From the NCBI GenBank assembly GCA_002794785.1, contig NBBA01000008.1:682001-746000 (forward strand): a DNA stretch of 64,000 nt. Direction: 5' to 3'. Below, piece after piece: positions 1 to 11,125 of the stretch (positions within the stretch are counted from its first letter, which is position 1; each line of letters opens with the position of its first letter). A program made the translations under genes and the position numbers. Source of the stretch: Coniferiporia sulphurascens. Its lineage: Eukaryota > Basidiomycota > Agaricomycetes > Hymenochaetales > Hymenochaetaceae. Below the pieces are notes generated by a model. That model was not told the DNA's origin and did not search any database. It was given only the letters and a program-made list of their open reading frames with translations.

Positions 1-1116
1 CCAGGAAGATGTGCTCTAGTGCACGACCCGCCCGCTCCCAATGCGAATAGAACGCCAGCCAGTCCTCCAGGCCGTCCACCTTGTTTCCTGTCAGTAGGTA
101 TTGTCCGAGGAACATCGACAACTTGCTTCCGGAAACGCCGTTCATTTCCGAGTGACTTGCTAGGTTCGAAATCAAACTCAGGGTAGAATTTAATAATTCT
201 GCATGAGGCGGTTTAACGGCAGGCAATAGTAGCTCGCTAAAAGCCGTCTGCGGGTACGACTTCGTCTTCTCCTGCTCTGAGAACCCATCATACCATGCAA
301 GTGTGGGCATGTCATCCTTCCCAAACGCGTCACCATCTAACTTAAGGTGACGTAAAGCCCATCGGAAGACGGCTGCGACGTCGTGGGGCGAACGCGCATA
401 TTCAAGCTCGTATTCGAATGCAGAGGCAGCGCTAGTAGGAGAGGAGGTAGACGCAGTAGCGGGAGCCGCATCAAGGGACGAGAGAAAAAGGGATATAATT
501 TTGCGCTGGGCAGCAGGCGACGCGGAGTGCCAATGAGGGTGCATGACACCCAGGGTCTCCAGACCTGGTCCGATTTCATATCAGTTAGATAAAAATCGGG
601 AGAAGTAGATCACGCACCTCGGCTCGCTATAACTGACATGCACGCACGCATGAGCTTTAAGGCCTCTCCCGAGCTCAGTCTCTTCTCGCCAAGTGCAGTA
701 TCATCGAGCAAAGTTATGCCCTCATAGACGATATCCAAGTCCCTCCTCTTCGGATCGCTCTTGACGGACGGCAAGTTCAGATCGAGGGTAAGTTGGGGCA
801 CATCCTCGGTTTTCCGCGCGGCGCCAGTGCCGGTTGTACGTGACTTTGGGCGGAATAGCGCGATCTTCTCCTTCTCTTTCTCCTTGTCTTTGTCCTTTCC
901 CTTGTCCTTCCCTAGCGCCTTTTCCTTCTCATCAAACTTTTGCGCTGACAGGGACACGGTCGGAGACACAGCTTCAAACTTGCCCTCTAGCAACGACTGA
1001 ATGGAAGCGCGAGATGATCGCTTACTCTGCTTGGTGGTGGGTTGAGTCGGCTCCTTCAAACCATCCTTGTCTTTGTCTTTCCCTCGCGAGAAAACTTTAG
1101 TGAAAAATGTTGGCAT
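1..1116 (-). CDS. Msb1/Mug8-type morphogenesis protein (3' end beyond window)
   Basis: Partial gene; exon 1 is 618-1116, the intron is 565-617 (53 bp, donor GTGCGT, acceptor CCAG), and exon 2 runs from 564 off the left edge. The start ATG at 1116 is the first in frame and opens with MPTFFTKVFSRGKDKDKDG. The first ~125 residues are low-complexity and Lys/Asp/Glu-rich. Exon 2 carries a fold that resembles, from memory, the Msb1/Mug8 (DUF1708, RhoGAP-like) domain: a VFRWALRHLKL segment followed by a WYDGFSEQEK motif. Msb1 is a polarity protein acting with Cdc42/Rho1 and formins at budding sites; Mug8 is its fission yeast relative. A role in hyphal polarity is therefore inferred. An arginine-finger RhoGAP activity cannot be judged from the part seen. 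Confidence 0.65.
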
Positions 1117-1731
1117 TGGAGCTTCTGCGAGTAAGGAACGTGATGGGACGAAAGAGGTCCGGGCACGTCAAGGACTACGAGCGCGCCGACGGCTGAATGG
1201 ATAACTTCGCGTCAGCATATTGACGGACACTATAGAAGAGGCACACGGACCTTTATGTTGTCGAGGTATGGGTATCGCGGTGACTGCCGTCGTCGTCGTT
1301 GTCGGCAATAGAAAGGAGAGTGAGGGAGGCAACGAAGAACGTGTTAGCCTCGCGACGGCTGTACTGGCAGAAATCGAAGCTTTCTCATTACGCGCAAACG
1401 TATTACATAATAACCACCTGCGCCAGTAAGACTAGATCAACCGCGATGATGGCAAAGTATTCTTAATTTCTCACTTTCCCGAAATCCACAGGAGTAAATC
1501 ATCGCGGGTATTGCGGTAATTTATCGCAACAACTATCCAGAAAACTCAGGAATTCACTTGAAGGGACAACAAATTGACATAAATATCCTGTTATTTATGT
1601 TTTACACGGGCTCGCAAAAGTTAAAAGACATTTTATGAGTACTGCAATGGGAGACCGGAACAAAAGCGGGTGTAACCGACAGCTGATCGAATGTTCTTAC
1701 AGTTTTAGCGGCGCTGTTTTTATTTAAGGCT
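1117..1731. other. intergenic, 5' of the Msb1-like gene and 3' of glycogen phosphorylase
   Basis: About 615 bases with no supportable gene. It must hold the promoter of the Msb1-like gene (right side) and the 3' UTR of glycogen phosphorylase (left side of that gene). No tRNA or repeat was seen. Confidence 0.5.
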
Positions 1732-4700
1732 CTAAGGAACCTTGCAAGGCTCGATGTTCCAGTACTCCTCAGCATAGGTCATGATCGCACGGTCAGAGCT
1801 AAACTTGCCCATCTACACGTACGTACGACGTGTGTTAGAGAGGTGAGATAAATTACGAGGCTAACTCCTTACCTTGGCGGAAGTTCGAATACTCTTCTTT
1901 ATCCATTCTGTACGGTCTTGGTATGCCGCATCGACCATCGCGAGCGCTTGAACATCTGTACGTTCGCCATTTCATCTGCATCAGAAGAGCCAATGATAGA
2001 AAGCGAGTTCACGAACAAGAATCAAAATCTTCCGTGAGCAAGTAGTAGTCGCCAGTCCTAATGGTGTTAAGGAGTCTGGATTGGGTTATACACCCAGGTT
2101 AATCGATTTTCCAACCGCAAACTGGGATTGACACGCACGGTTCGTAGACGGCCCCATCACCGAAGCGACCTGCAGATATCTCATTCAGGACCGTCGCGAG
2201 TGCTGGGCATTTCTCCTCGATAGGGACCGGATGCTGAACGAGCAACATGTTAGCGGAACCGAAAGGTCAAGGTTGCCTGTAATTCGATACATACGTATGC
2301 ATGCTGGTAACGCAGCTCTTCAACGGCAGGTGTAAGGTGTCCAAAGAAGACTGCAGAAAATCAATAAACTTTGCGTCCGCCTTAATATCAAACCCTGCTG
2401 TACTTACAGACATTGCTCTCTCCAACTTCCTCTGCAATCTCGATATTTGCGCCATCGACAGTACCGAGCAAAAGACCACCGTTCAAGCAAAACTTCATGT
2501 TGCTCGTTCCGGAGGCCTCCGTTCCAGCAGTAGAGACTGTAAAATGCATAATCAATGAAGGATGACAGCACTCGGTTGTAAACATGACCGCGTACTGTGT
2601 TGTGAAAGGTCAGATGCCGGGATGAGTATTTCCGCAAGGGTGACAGAGTAATCGGGAAGGAAGAACATCTCGAGGTATGGGGAGGTCTCAGGATCCGCAT
2701 TGATCACCCGCGCAACGTTTACGATGAGACGGATCGTCAGTTTCGCGATATAATATCCTGGTGCAGCTTTTCCAGCGAAGAACACGACACGCGGGTTGAC
2801 CTTTGTCCTCTCTTCAGCTGTCATCGCCTTCAATGCTAGGTATCTCTGCGATATGTTTTAATCAGAAAATCCTTTAGCGTAGGAAGTCGCATTCCTCACA
2901 TGGACAACTCCCATGAGGTTCAAGGTTTGACGCTGCACATGTCATAAGGATTTCCGAAGATCAGATCACTGCCCAGACTATCAGAATTCTAAAATGCTAA
3001 ACTTACCTTGTACTCATGCAGACGCTTGATTTGCACGTCAAACATAGCCTTCGTGTTCACTTTGATCTAAAAGACACTTCGTTTCCTTATTGCTACTCAA
3101 ATTGTAGGGGTAACAAGAAAGACGCACCCCGAGAGTGTTCTCAACGTGGTTTGCAAGTCGTTCCTTGTTGCTCTGCTTGACTGCTGCCCACTTCTTTTGG
3201 AACGTTGGATCTTTAGCGTGGTCAAGGAGACCTTCGAGCTTGTACAAGTCCTTCAACCAGACCTCCTTCTTCAGCTTCAGCGTCTCGGTTATGAGGTTAG
3301 ACAAGAGTGGATTGCACTGGTCGAGCCAGCGACGAGGAGTAACTGTCGGGGAATTGAAGATTTAAATCATCCATGCAATAATGACACTTACTTCCGTTGG
3401 TCACGTTCGAAAACCTGCGATACACGAGAAATATTAAACACGCATTTCATGCACACTCGAGGAAAACTTAATTGCTTACTTGCTGACACCAAAGAAATCG
3501 ACGAAGTCTTTCATGATCGTCGTCCTGACGAGCTCACTATGCAGTTCGGCAACACCATTGACCTTGCGACTGCCAATGCACGCCAAGTTCGCCATGCGCA
3601 CATACTGCGGATAGCCTTCTTGAATGAGAGACATACGCGTGAGCTTGTCCTTATCGCCCGGGAACACCTTTTCGACCTGCTGGAGGAAGATATAGTTGAT
3701 ATCGAAGATGATCTGCATGTGGCGAGGCAAAAGATGTTGGACGAGCGGCACAGACCACTTCTCCAACGCCTCGGGGAGTACAGTGTGGTTCGTAAAGAAG
3801 AACGTATTGGTGACAATGGTCCACGCCTTATCCCAAGGGACATCTTCTTCATCGACCAGGATGCGCATAAGTTCAGGAATTGCTAGCGTCGGATGAGTGT
3901 CGTTTAACTGGATAGCAACAAAGTCAGAAAAATCCTCTATTGGCTTCCCAAGATTCTTGAAGCGCCGCATTATATCATTTAAGCTCGCCGCAGTCCAGAA
4001 GTACTGCTGTTTTAAGCGTAGCTCTTTTCCGACCATAGTGTTGTCGTTTGGGTATAGGACCGCTGTGATGTTTTCCGCGGTATTGGAAGACTGGACGGCT
4101 GTTTCGTAGTCACCCGCATTGAATGAGTTCAAATCGAAACCTCTCTTCGGCTTGCTCTCCCACAAGCGCAGGTTGTTCTTTATAGGAAACCATTTAGTCA
4201 GCACGCATATTTCTGGGTAGGAAAAGAAGAAAAGAAACAAATAGTCTGCTCACCGTCGTTTTCGTGTGATAACCGGGGATCATCACGTCATAGGCGACGG
4301 CAAGAACCTCTTGACCTCCACTCCAAATGGCCTTGCTGTCACCAATGCGCTCCGCATGACCATAGAAGCGTACTTCGACCGTTACATCGGTGCGTGGGAG
4401 CTCCCAAGGATTGGAATGGTTTAGCCATGGGTCGGGAGCTTCAAGCTGGGAGCCATCCGGTGCAATAAGCTGTTGGAAAATGCCGTACTTGTAACGCAGA
4501 CCGTAACCCCACACGGGCAGTTCCGTGCTCGCACTCGAGTCGAGGTAACAAGCAGCGAGACGCCCAAGGCCACCGTTTCCGAGAGCCGCATCACGTTCGC
4601 AGTCTGCGTGCAAAAAATATGAGTCTAAGTTTACGAAGTCATTAAAAGACACCTGCCAATGAGATCCTCAAGGTTGAAGCCGAGTTTGTCGGTAGACTCC

Positions 4701-5323
4701 CTGAACTCGGATTTCATCCCGAGATTTAGAAGCGCATTGTCAAGCGTGCGTCCCATAAGAAACTCGAGTGACAGATAGTATGCGCGCTTCGGTGCGCTAC
4801 GCGTGTAATGCGTCTGGGTGTCATTCCAGTTCACCTAGACAAATAACCAGATGAAGTTAGCTCGATCACACCGTAAAATTACGAACAATGAAATTCGTAC
4901 GAGAAGATCGTCGCGGGCGGAAAGTGCAATGGCCTGGTACGCGCCGAGATTGTCTAGATTGTAGGCCTGACGCGCAAGCGAGGTCTGCACGTGATTGACG
5001 GCAGACCTGGAAATGTCCCTCTCGCCTGCCACAGAACAGTCGTTAAGCGAATGTCGCAGGTGATGCGAACACAATGGTCGTAGACCCACCGGCGTCCAAG
5101 GTTCGCATGTTCTCCTTCCAAGTCTTCTCGTCACCGCGCGGCCAGATCTCTTTCCCCGTTGCATCTTTGTCCGGGATGTAGCCTGGCAGGCAATTGTCAG
5201 TTCAAACTTGACGTCACAGTCCCAAGTGGCAAAGTTGGAATGAGACGGACCTGTGAGGGTACGGACATGATGACGCTGCCTTTTGGGCTGGCCGATGAGC
5301 TTCGGGTCAATGGTGGAGGTCAT
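1732..5323 (-). CDS. GPH1: glycogen phosphorylase
   Basis: Cytosolic enzyme that removes glucose-1-phosphate from glycogen with a pyridoxal-phosphate cofactor. Seventeen exons join to 866 aa, a normal family length: 5251-5323, 5090-5182, 4901-5025, 4657-4834, 4254-4603, 3480-4177, 3392-3414, 3128-3342, 3007-3066, 2900-2932, 2596-2845, 2408-2536, 2295-2350, 2139-2233, 2017-2075, 1873-1955 and 1732-1812. Family blocks are in order: [60 protein letters not shown], and the cofactor signature [15 protein letters not shown], whose Lys (near residue 713) binds PLP. The protein ends [12 protein letters not shown]. Start ATG 5323 is followed by the conserved RTLTGYIPDKD region. The intron 4604-4656 needs a GC donor to keep the frame. 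Exon 7 is only 23 nt. The N-terminal phosphorylation segment is short, so regulation cannot be read from it. Confidence 0.96.
4604..4656 (-). other. GC-AG intron in glycogen phosphorylase
   Basis: The coding strand reads ATTG, then GCAGGT at the donor and CACGCAG at the acceptor. Only this GC donor keeps the frame and gives [16 protein letters not shown] across the junction; the GT three bases further in breaks the frame. It is 53 bp, like its neighbours. Confidence 0.75.
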
Positions 5324-6139
5324 GGTGGGAGAAGGGTCGACACCGCTGGGGACGGCGGACGACCTTGGGTTAAGGAACAAGGGAGAATGGACCCAGGCCT
5401 GTTTATATGCGCATATCCAAACTCGGAGTACGTGCCGCTTGCTCCACCAAGGACCAGCAGGTTTCCCCATGGGTCCATGGTCCAGCCCCGAAACAGATTC
5501 ACCGACAAACTCCGTAAATACATACTTCTCCTCGTACCATCTTCCCACGTGCGACCGGAAGACGAGTTTCAATTAGATTCTTATGATTTGTACATAATTA
5601 CGCCCAGCTATCAGCCTCCGAATGTCCTCCCTGGAGCATATCGGCGGTCACCAGACTGTATACAATAGCTTCTACGGCCCTACAGCGCCCTATACGAACT
5701 CCCGGTCGACAACCCCCGAACTCGAAGACGGTGCGAATCGTCCGGGTTGGGACCGTTCTCTTCCGACATAGTGGCCACGTCGTACCGATGCATCCCCATC
5801 TCAGCTCAAATACGTATAGTACGCTTTCCAACAGAAACGCAGAAGCAGTCTAGACAACATCCTCGTAGCATTTGCCAGCTTCTGATGCTCAGCAGACGAA
5901 CAGAACGGGAGGCCTCCGCCGAACAGAATTTGTCAACGATGGCTTGATCCTAACAATACATTTCCCGGGAAGCACCCACGGTCCGAAGTACAAAAAACTC
6001 CCATATAGATACACAATATAGCAAACCAAGAAACTGTACAAACCCGACGCGTTCAACACGTCAAGATCGCCTCGGAGGACTTAGACGCGACCAGTAACTC
6101 CCATGCGGCACACAGGTCCCAGCCACACGGATCTGTGGC
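5324..6139. other. intergenic, promoter side of glycogen phosphorylase
   Basis: About 815 bases between two minus-strand genes. Apart from the TATA-like element near 5405, no gene, repeat or RNA gene was recognised. Confidence 0.5.
5401..5410 (-). promoter_or_regulatory. candidate TATA element of glycogen phosphorylase
   Basis: On the minus strand the sequence reads GCATATAAAC, about 80 bases upstream of the phosphorylase ATG. Position and sequence suit a TATA box. This is a match by eye only. Confidence 0.35.
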
Positions 6140-8439
6140 TTAGAGGTGTAGTCTGTCAAAACCATCCTCATCTTTTTGATCTGCTACAAATTCCCAAGGA
6201 TCGTTTTTTCTGAGTGTAGGTAGCGTTGGGAGTACAGCCGTAAAGCTCTGTGGACGAGCCGGGCCTCTTTGGTACGGGGGTGCAGCCCTTGATAACGTGT
6301 ACACCCTTGACGTGGGCTCCACAACTGCCCTGGACGGTGCAAGAATATTTACAGGAGCGTGTACTTCGTACGGGGGCGGTGATATCGGCGGTGATGGCTG
6401 GTGAGCGCCAAAATCAAGGACTTGGGAAAGGCGATCCTTGTCGTCCCGCTTCTCGATATCCAGCATCCAGTCTTCTTTACTGATACTTGAAGACGACATG
6501 CGCTTGCGGTCGAACATTTCTGGCTCGAAATCGTCTTTCTCCAGTACACTCGCCACATGCAGGTATTCCTTCAGCCCTGTTCCAAAATTCCTGCGGCACA
6601 AGGCACCGAGCACAATACTTGCAAGCAGTAAAAGCTGAGCAGCGACTGCCAGCGAAGCGAAAAACGGCCACTGTATCCACGTCCAGCGCCATACGAGAGA
6701 GTCGTACATCCCGGACCAGCCCGCTTCAAGTGCGATGGCAATTCCAAGGAAGGCCAAAAAGGCGCGCGGCTGCTCGCGACATAACGAGCGCCAGCCAACA
6801 GCTAGCCACGGAGGGAGGAGAGCGATCGTAAAAACAAAAAGGGCAATGTAAACGGTAGTGTGAGAAGAAATAGCAGCGATCGCGCCTGAGGTGAGCTGAT
6901 CAACCCATAGTGAGACGGATGTGACCAAAACGTAAACCAAAAGTTGAAGGCACGTAAGGAGGCCGAGCAAGAGCTGTATAGAAGGTCAATTTAAAGAGTT
7001 TTGATATGCATACGGTGAATATACTTACCCGGTAAGTCTTTACAACATGATCGGGAGGGCCGACGCACTGGAACATGAAGGTTGTGTACGATCGAACGAT
7101 TCGCGAAACAAGCCAAGACAAGAGAAGAAGCGCAACAACATTGAGGACGAGATCTGCAATCTGTGTAGTATAGAGTTAAAAGAAAAGAAAAGAAAAGATT
7201 CAAAGGTTACGAAATGATCAGTTCATGACTCGGAGAAAAATGGTGAACCCACGTACTTGGATCGCTATGCGCGTCCTAAAGTAACCGGGGAAAAGATCAA
7301 CACCACAGGCACCCTGGACCAGGAGCACGTCAAAGCGCCAACCAATGTCATGAGTACGCCAGATAGAGTACGCGGACCATCCGGTGGAAAGAGTGCGAAA
7401 TGCAAGGGCGGCGAACCTATGGGTGGTTTCGGAGAACCATATTGTGCAAAACAAGTCCACAGGGGAAATTATCAAGTGAAAGAGATTATTCGTGCCGCGG
7501 GTAACAAATAAGATATCGTAAAAAGTCATTCAGCACCGTCTTACGTGGAAAATAGAAAATACGCACAGATGTGGAATTGAGCCGTACATTATCTAAAAAG
7601 GTGGGACGGTCTTGTGAGTACTTCTACCATCCAACAATAAAAGTGAGAGGGATATTCACTGCAAACACGGAAATGCCGAGTAGCCAGAATTCGGAGCCAA
7701 TAAGAGCCAATTCCTCTCTTTTCGAGTTTCTCAGGACCTGATCGGCATAGAGTGCGACTCTCGTGCACTGAGCATTTAAAAAAGTTGTTCTTCCATTTCC
7801 AACGCCGGCCATCACGAGGTCAACACCAAACAAATTTTCCGTAGCGACATCAGGGACAGGTCTTAAGAAAGCACCTATACTCTGAACGCGATGATCAACC
7901 AGGTCTGTATTCGAGGAACGATTATAAGGTTGCTCATAGATTGGAGCAATTGGGCTGCTCTGTAAGACAAACGATAAGACTGCTTGTAACATCAGTTTTC
8001 GCACTAAACATACCTGTCCTAATTGGAAGCCGCTCGAGTCGCTCTGAAAGATAACAGAGCATGGGTCATCCTCCACACTTTTTCCGAGCGGGACCTCATC
8101 GCAAAGCCTTAATATATACATGGTATCCTGTAGAGTATCGTTTTGCTGCCTAACCAGCCATGCGAACTCGTTCTCCGAAACACCAGCGGTGGATACGATG
8201 GCGGTGGTGAGTGCGCCTGCATTCCAGTCAAGGGAGAAAAGGAAAGACTGGACAATCGCGTGGGCGAAACAGTGTGCAAAGTTGAAAAGAAAAAATGCCA
8301 GAATAGATTTGGTGAGAGTTATCCGAAGGTACTAGATTATCATAAACTGTTCGTAAGTAGGTGACAGCGTTGCTTGAATGCTAGAGTAACATACCATTGA
8401 CTTGATCCATATTCCCAACCTCTGAGCTATTCTGACCAT
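6140..8439 (-). CDS. conserved Agaricomycete multi-pass membrane protein
   Basis: Six exons give 606 aa: 8395-8439, 8014-8331, 7628-7959, 7257-7416, 7029-7160 and 6140-6973. The start is ATG 8439. Residues ~15-45 form a first hydrophobic segment, followed by a long non-membrane loop with a possible glycosylation site (NRSS). A block of about six more hydrophobic segments follows, including EFWLLGISVF, LVLNVVALLLLSWL and YVLVTSVSLWVDQL. The C-terminal ~130 residues are hydrophilic and Pro/Ser-rich, as expected for a cytosolic tail. The run from FWLLG to WVDQL resembles an uncharacterised family common in mushroom genomes; no function is known to me. Intron 3 (7417-7627, 211 bp) is long for this locus but gives a smooth join (FIVGW to FAALAF). 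The gene could be a plasma-membrane or ER protein. Confidence 0.75.
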
Positions 8440-8847
8440 GCTGTATCCCTTTTATTGAGCCTTGTGCTAGCAGTCTAAAACGATATGGAATGGTCGACGC
8501 CTCCTACACGGAGAAAATAACGATCCTGTCGTAAAATGGTAGTACGAAAAAAGAAAGTGTGGTCGTGGTCGTAGAACCGCGAAAGCAAGCGTCGAGCCGG
8601 CAGCGAAGAAATAAAAGCAAAAAAAGGGAGTGGACGGGGATGAGAAGGGAAAGGAAAGGAAGGGGGGCCCAAAATCAATCACCCACTGGCCGAGGAAGAC
8701 AGCCTTAAGAGTTGGGATCCCGCTGAGGTCGGGACCAATTGTGCATTGACCGCACACGCGCCACGGACCCCCGAAACCTCGAACGCAGATCTGGCAACCA
8801 AAAAAGGTTATGTACAAGTAACGATCATCATGATTGCCGGAAAGTGC
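8440..8847. other. intergenic, up to the LINE insertion
   Basis: About 400 bases holding the presumed promoter of the membrane protein gene. It ends in the left copy of the 15-bp target duplication. The stretch near 8540-8680 is purine-rich on the plus strand. No gene seen. Confidence 0.5.
8833..8847 (+). repeat. target-site duplication, left copy
   Basis: ATTGCCGGAAAGTGC, identical to 9902-9916. The bases flanking the two copies differ (g/a before, g/t after), so the duplication is exactly 15 bp. Confidence 0.95.
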
Positions 8848-8848
8848 G

Positions 8849-9703
8849 GTCCATGCTACGGACTGTGAACTTGCCGCCCTAGCCGATGCCGCCTGGCTTC
8901 TGGCCTACTCCTACGATCTCCACCCTTCGGTTACCCAGGTCGAGATCTACACCGACTGCGAAGTGGCCCTTACACTCCTCGCCGACCCTCGTCCGGCCCC
9001 AGGCGTCAATGTCGCCCTCTTCATTCGTAAGTGTCTCAAAATCGCTACCAAGCGGTTCCCAAGTGTCTTTTTTCATCTGCACTGGGTCCCGGGACACTCC
9101 GATGTAGAGGGCAATGAATTTGCCGACGTTCTCGCCTGCGGCATTGCGGACAACCCTCCCCCGGACACGTCTCCGTTTCCGCCCACCATCCGCTTCCTTC
9201 GTGAAGCCGCCTCCTCTACGGCATTAACTCAATGGAAATCCGACTGGGCCCACGCCTGTCGAAAATCCCGAGGGACCTCAGACGCCCACTCTATGGGCGC
9301 CACACAGAACCCTTCTACAAAGCCGTCTGCCCTCATGCAAAACCTCACACTCGGTCGTCGCACTAAGTGCAAAGTTTTCCGGACACTCCTCGGTCACGCT
9401 GGCTTCGGCGCGTACTTTGGACGTATTCCGGGACGCGACCCCATGTGCCCTTTCTGCCATGTTCCAGAGACTCGAGCCCATCTCTTGCTCTCTTGCCCCA
9501 ATACCCTCCCCGCCCGATGAGCGGTGTGGAAAACCCCCCTCCCATCCACTGAAGCCCAATGGTTCTCTAAAGATGGCCTCCCAATTCTGGCCTCGTTCCT
9601 CGACTCTCACCCCGCCTTCGAAGCAGAGCCCATCCTCGTCTTTGACCCGGGGGGCCCTACTGTGGTTCACATTTCTGACCAGGGTTTTGCCATTGGCAAC
9701 TGA
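8849..9703 (+). pseudogene. LINE RNase H / zinc-knuckle remnant
   Basis: The reading frame enters directly from the truncation point. RNase H motifs are visible: the Glu of DCELAALADA, the Asp of EIYTDCEVAL, and WVPGHSDVEGNEFADVLA with the final His/Asp. The first catalytic Asp strand is missing through truncation. A Cys-His knuckle (CPFC...HLLLSC) follows. A TGA at 9518-9520 interrupts the frame after NTLPAR, yet the same frame stays open and protein-like to a second TGA at 9701-9703. The first stop is therefore probably a CGA-to-TGA decay mutation rather than the natural end. It is not expected to make a working protein. Confidence 0.85.
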
Positions 9704-9813
9704 GTTAGATACCACATTTCTTTAGTCGCTGGTGTGATTGCCAGCCCCCATCTCAGCCTATGGCTTACCGTCACTATTGTTCCCTTTATACCAACTACCA
9801 TCTCCCACAAATA

Positions 9814-9833
9814 CAGGGGCCTAAAGGCCCCTG
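9814..9833 (+). other. 3'-UTR hairpin of the LINE
   Basis: CAGGGGCCT, a two-base aa spacer, then AGGCCCCTG form a 9-bp perfect stem about 50 bases before the poly(A) tail. Some LINEs use a 3' stem-loop as the template signal for their reverse transcriptase; that role here is inferred. Confidence 0.6.
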
Positions 9834-9901
9834 GAGCGTATTTTGTACTAGATAGTCATGACGCGCTATAGAAATGCATTCAAAAAAAAAAAAAAAAAAA
9901 A

Positions 9902-9916
9902 ATTGCCGGAAAGTGC
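9902..9916 (+). repeat. target-site duplication, right copy
   Basis: Second perfect copy of ATTGCCGGAAAGTGC, directly after the LINE poly(A) tail. Confidence 0.95.
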
Positions 9917-11125
9917 TGATTGTTCTCTTGATCATGATGCCTATTACGTTTAAATGCTAACAGAGCCATGAGCCGAATAGACGAGGCATAGTCCCTTGCA
10001 ATAAATCCCATCGTTGACTTATGGAAATAGGCGCTGATAAATATTACGGAGTGTCCTGGGTCCTCTTTACGGAATTAAAGCTTAATTCTGACCGAACAAA
10101 TAGCTATCTATAAGGAAGCTTCCCCTTATAAAGTCGCCAGGGCGACATTGTCATAGACTTAGTCTTCAAAGGGAGGTTCCCTGGGCATATTCCATTGTTA
10201 ATATATTGTCTGTACTAGGGCGACAGCTGTCGACGCGTTAACGGCCAACCGTTGCTAGTTGCTCCGATTCAGCCTCTGCCAGTGCTGCCAGTGCAATCAT
10301 ATATCTTGATTGTGAACAAAGGGGTGCCTACCATCTGTTCCCGACACTTACCGATGGGTTGGGGGAGTGTGAGGGCTGGAAAGCCCATGTGATCCCAAGC
10401 CATTATACTCTGTCTGCAGGGCGTGTTGTCCCGGGCCTAGTTGTCCGGTCAGAAGAAATGTATTAAATTCATTGAACACAATGTATGCAAATGTGTGATA
10501 TAGAGAGTCAGGCCTGCACTTTTGTACGCGGTACTCTGAAGATGGCATCAAGGATTGATCTGACTGGCAAGCCTCTAACGTCTAGATAAGACGGTAGCCA
10601 TACACGGGAAGGGGACATCTGGTAAGAACAAGAGCAACCAAGAAGAACAGCAGATTAATACGCGGTTCGAGAAGGTCATTTATAATTTGGGAGCCCATGA
10701 GCAGGCCATCTCAAGAATTAAGGTGAGTAAATTAACCTGAAGTTTACACTTCCGGAAGTCGGTACAAATGCATTCTTTAGTTGATCAATCTGGATGGCAT
10801 GAAACGGACATCAATTAATCACAGTATTTACAATTGACGCGATGATATGGGATCCAGCAGGGATTGACAGGACAACTACATAGTACTACTAAAGAAAGTC
10901 CACTGGAAATATGATTAAGGAAGGAAAAATACATTTAGGACTCGTTCGTTCAGTTGCTACTTGACAGTCAGAGACAAGACTAATACCATAGCCAAACAAT
11001 TTGACCAATCGCTTCCCAGACTAGAACTTCAAGTTGAAGCAGCCAGCCGCAAGAACGTTGCGCTTGATATAATTAGGTACGTGATGGCTATCTTCTTTGA
11101 ACCCTTTTCCTTTCCAGGAACGTCA
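9917..11125. other. intergenic, right of the LINE
   Basis: About 1.2 kb with no gene, RNA gene or clear repeat that I can support. Base composition is near even. It contains the rest of the pre-insertion locus and the 3' side of the hypothetical gene that follows. Confidence 0.5.

Larger units (their letters stand above)
8848..9901 (+). mobile_element. 5'-truncated LINE (non-LTR retrotransposon) insertion
   Basis: The insert is bounded by perfect 15-bp copies of ATTGCCGGAAAGTGC (8833-8847 and 9902-9916). It ends in a 20-A tail (9882-9901), the mark of target-primed reverse transcription. The body encodes the last part of a LINE polyprotein: an RNase H domain (8849 to about 9150), then a CCHC-like knuckle CPFCHVPETRAHLLLSC near 9446-9496. 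A 9-bp stem hairpin lies in the 3' UTR (9814-9833). Endonuclease, reverse transcriptase and the front of RNase H are missing, so the copy cannot move on its own. The intact duplication suggests a fairly recent insertion. Confidence 0.93.

Noticed and set aside
7530..7623. Extra exon in the membrane-protein gene between 7.53 and 7.62 kb
   Set aside because: The minus strand reads protein-like here, but every available acceptor yields a stop or the wrong phase; a single 211-bp intron fits the family alignment better.
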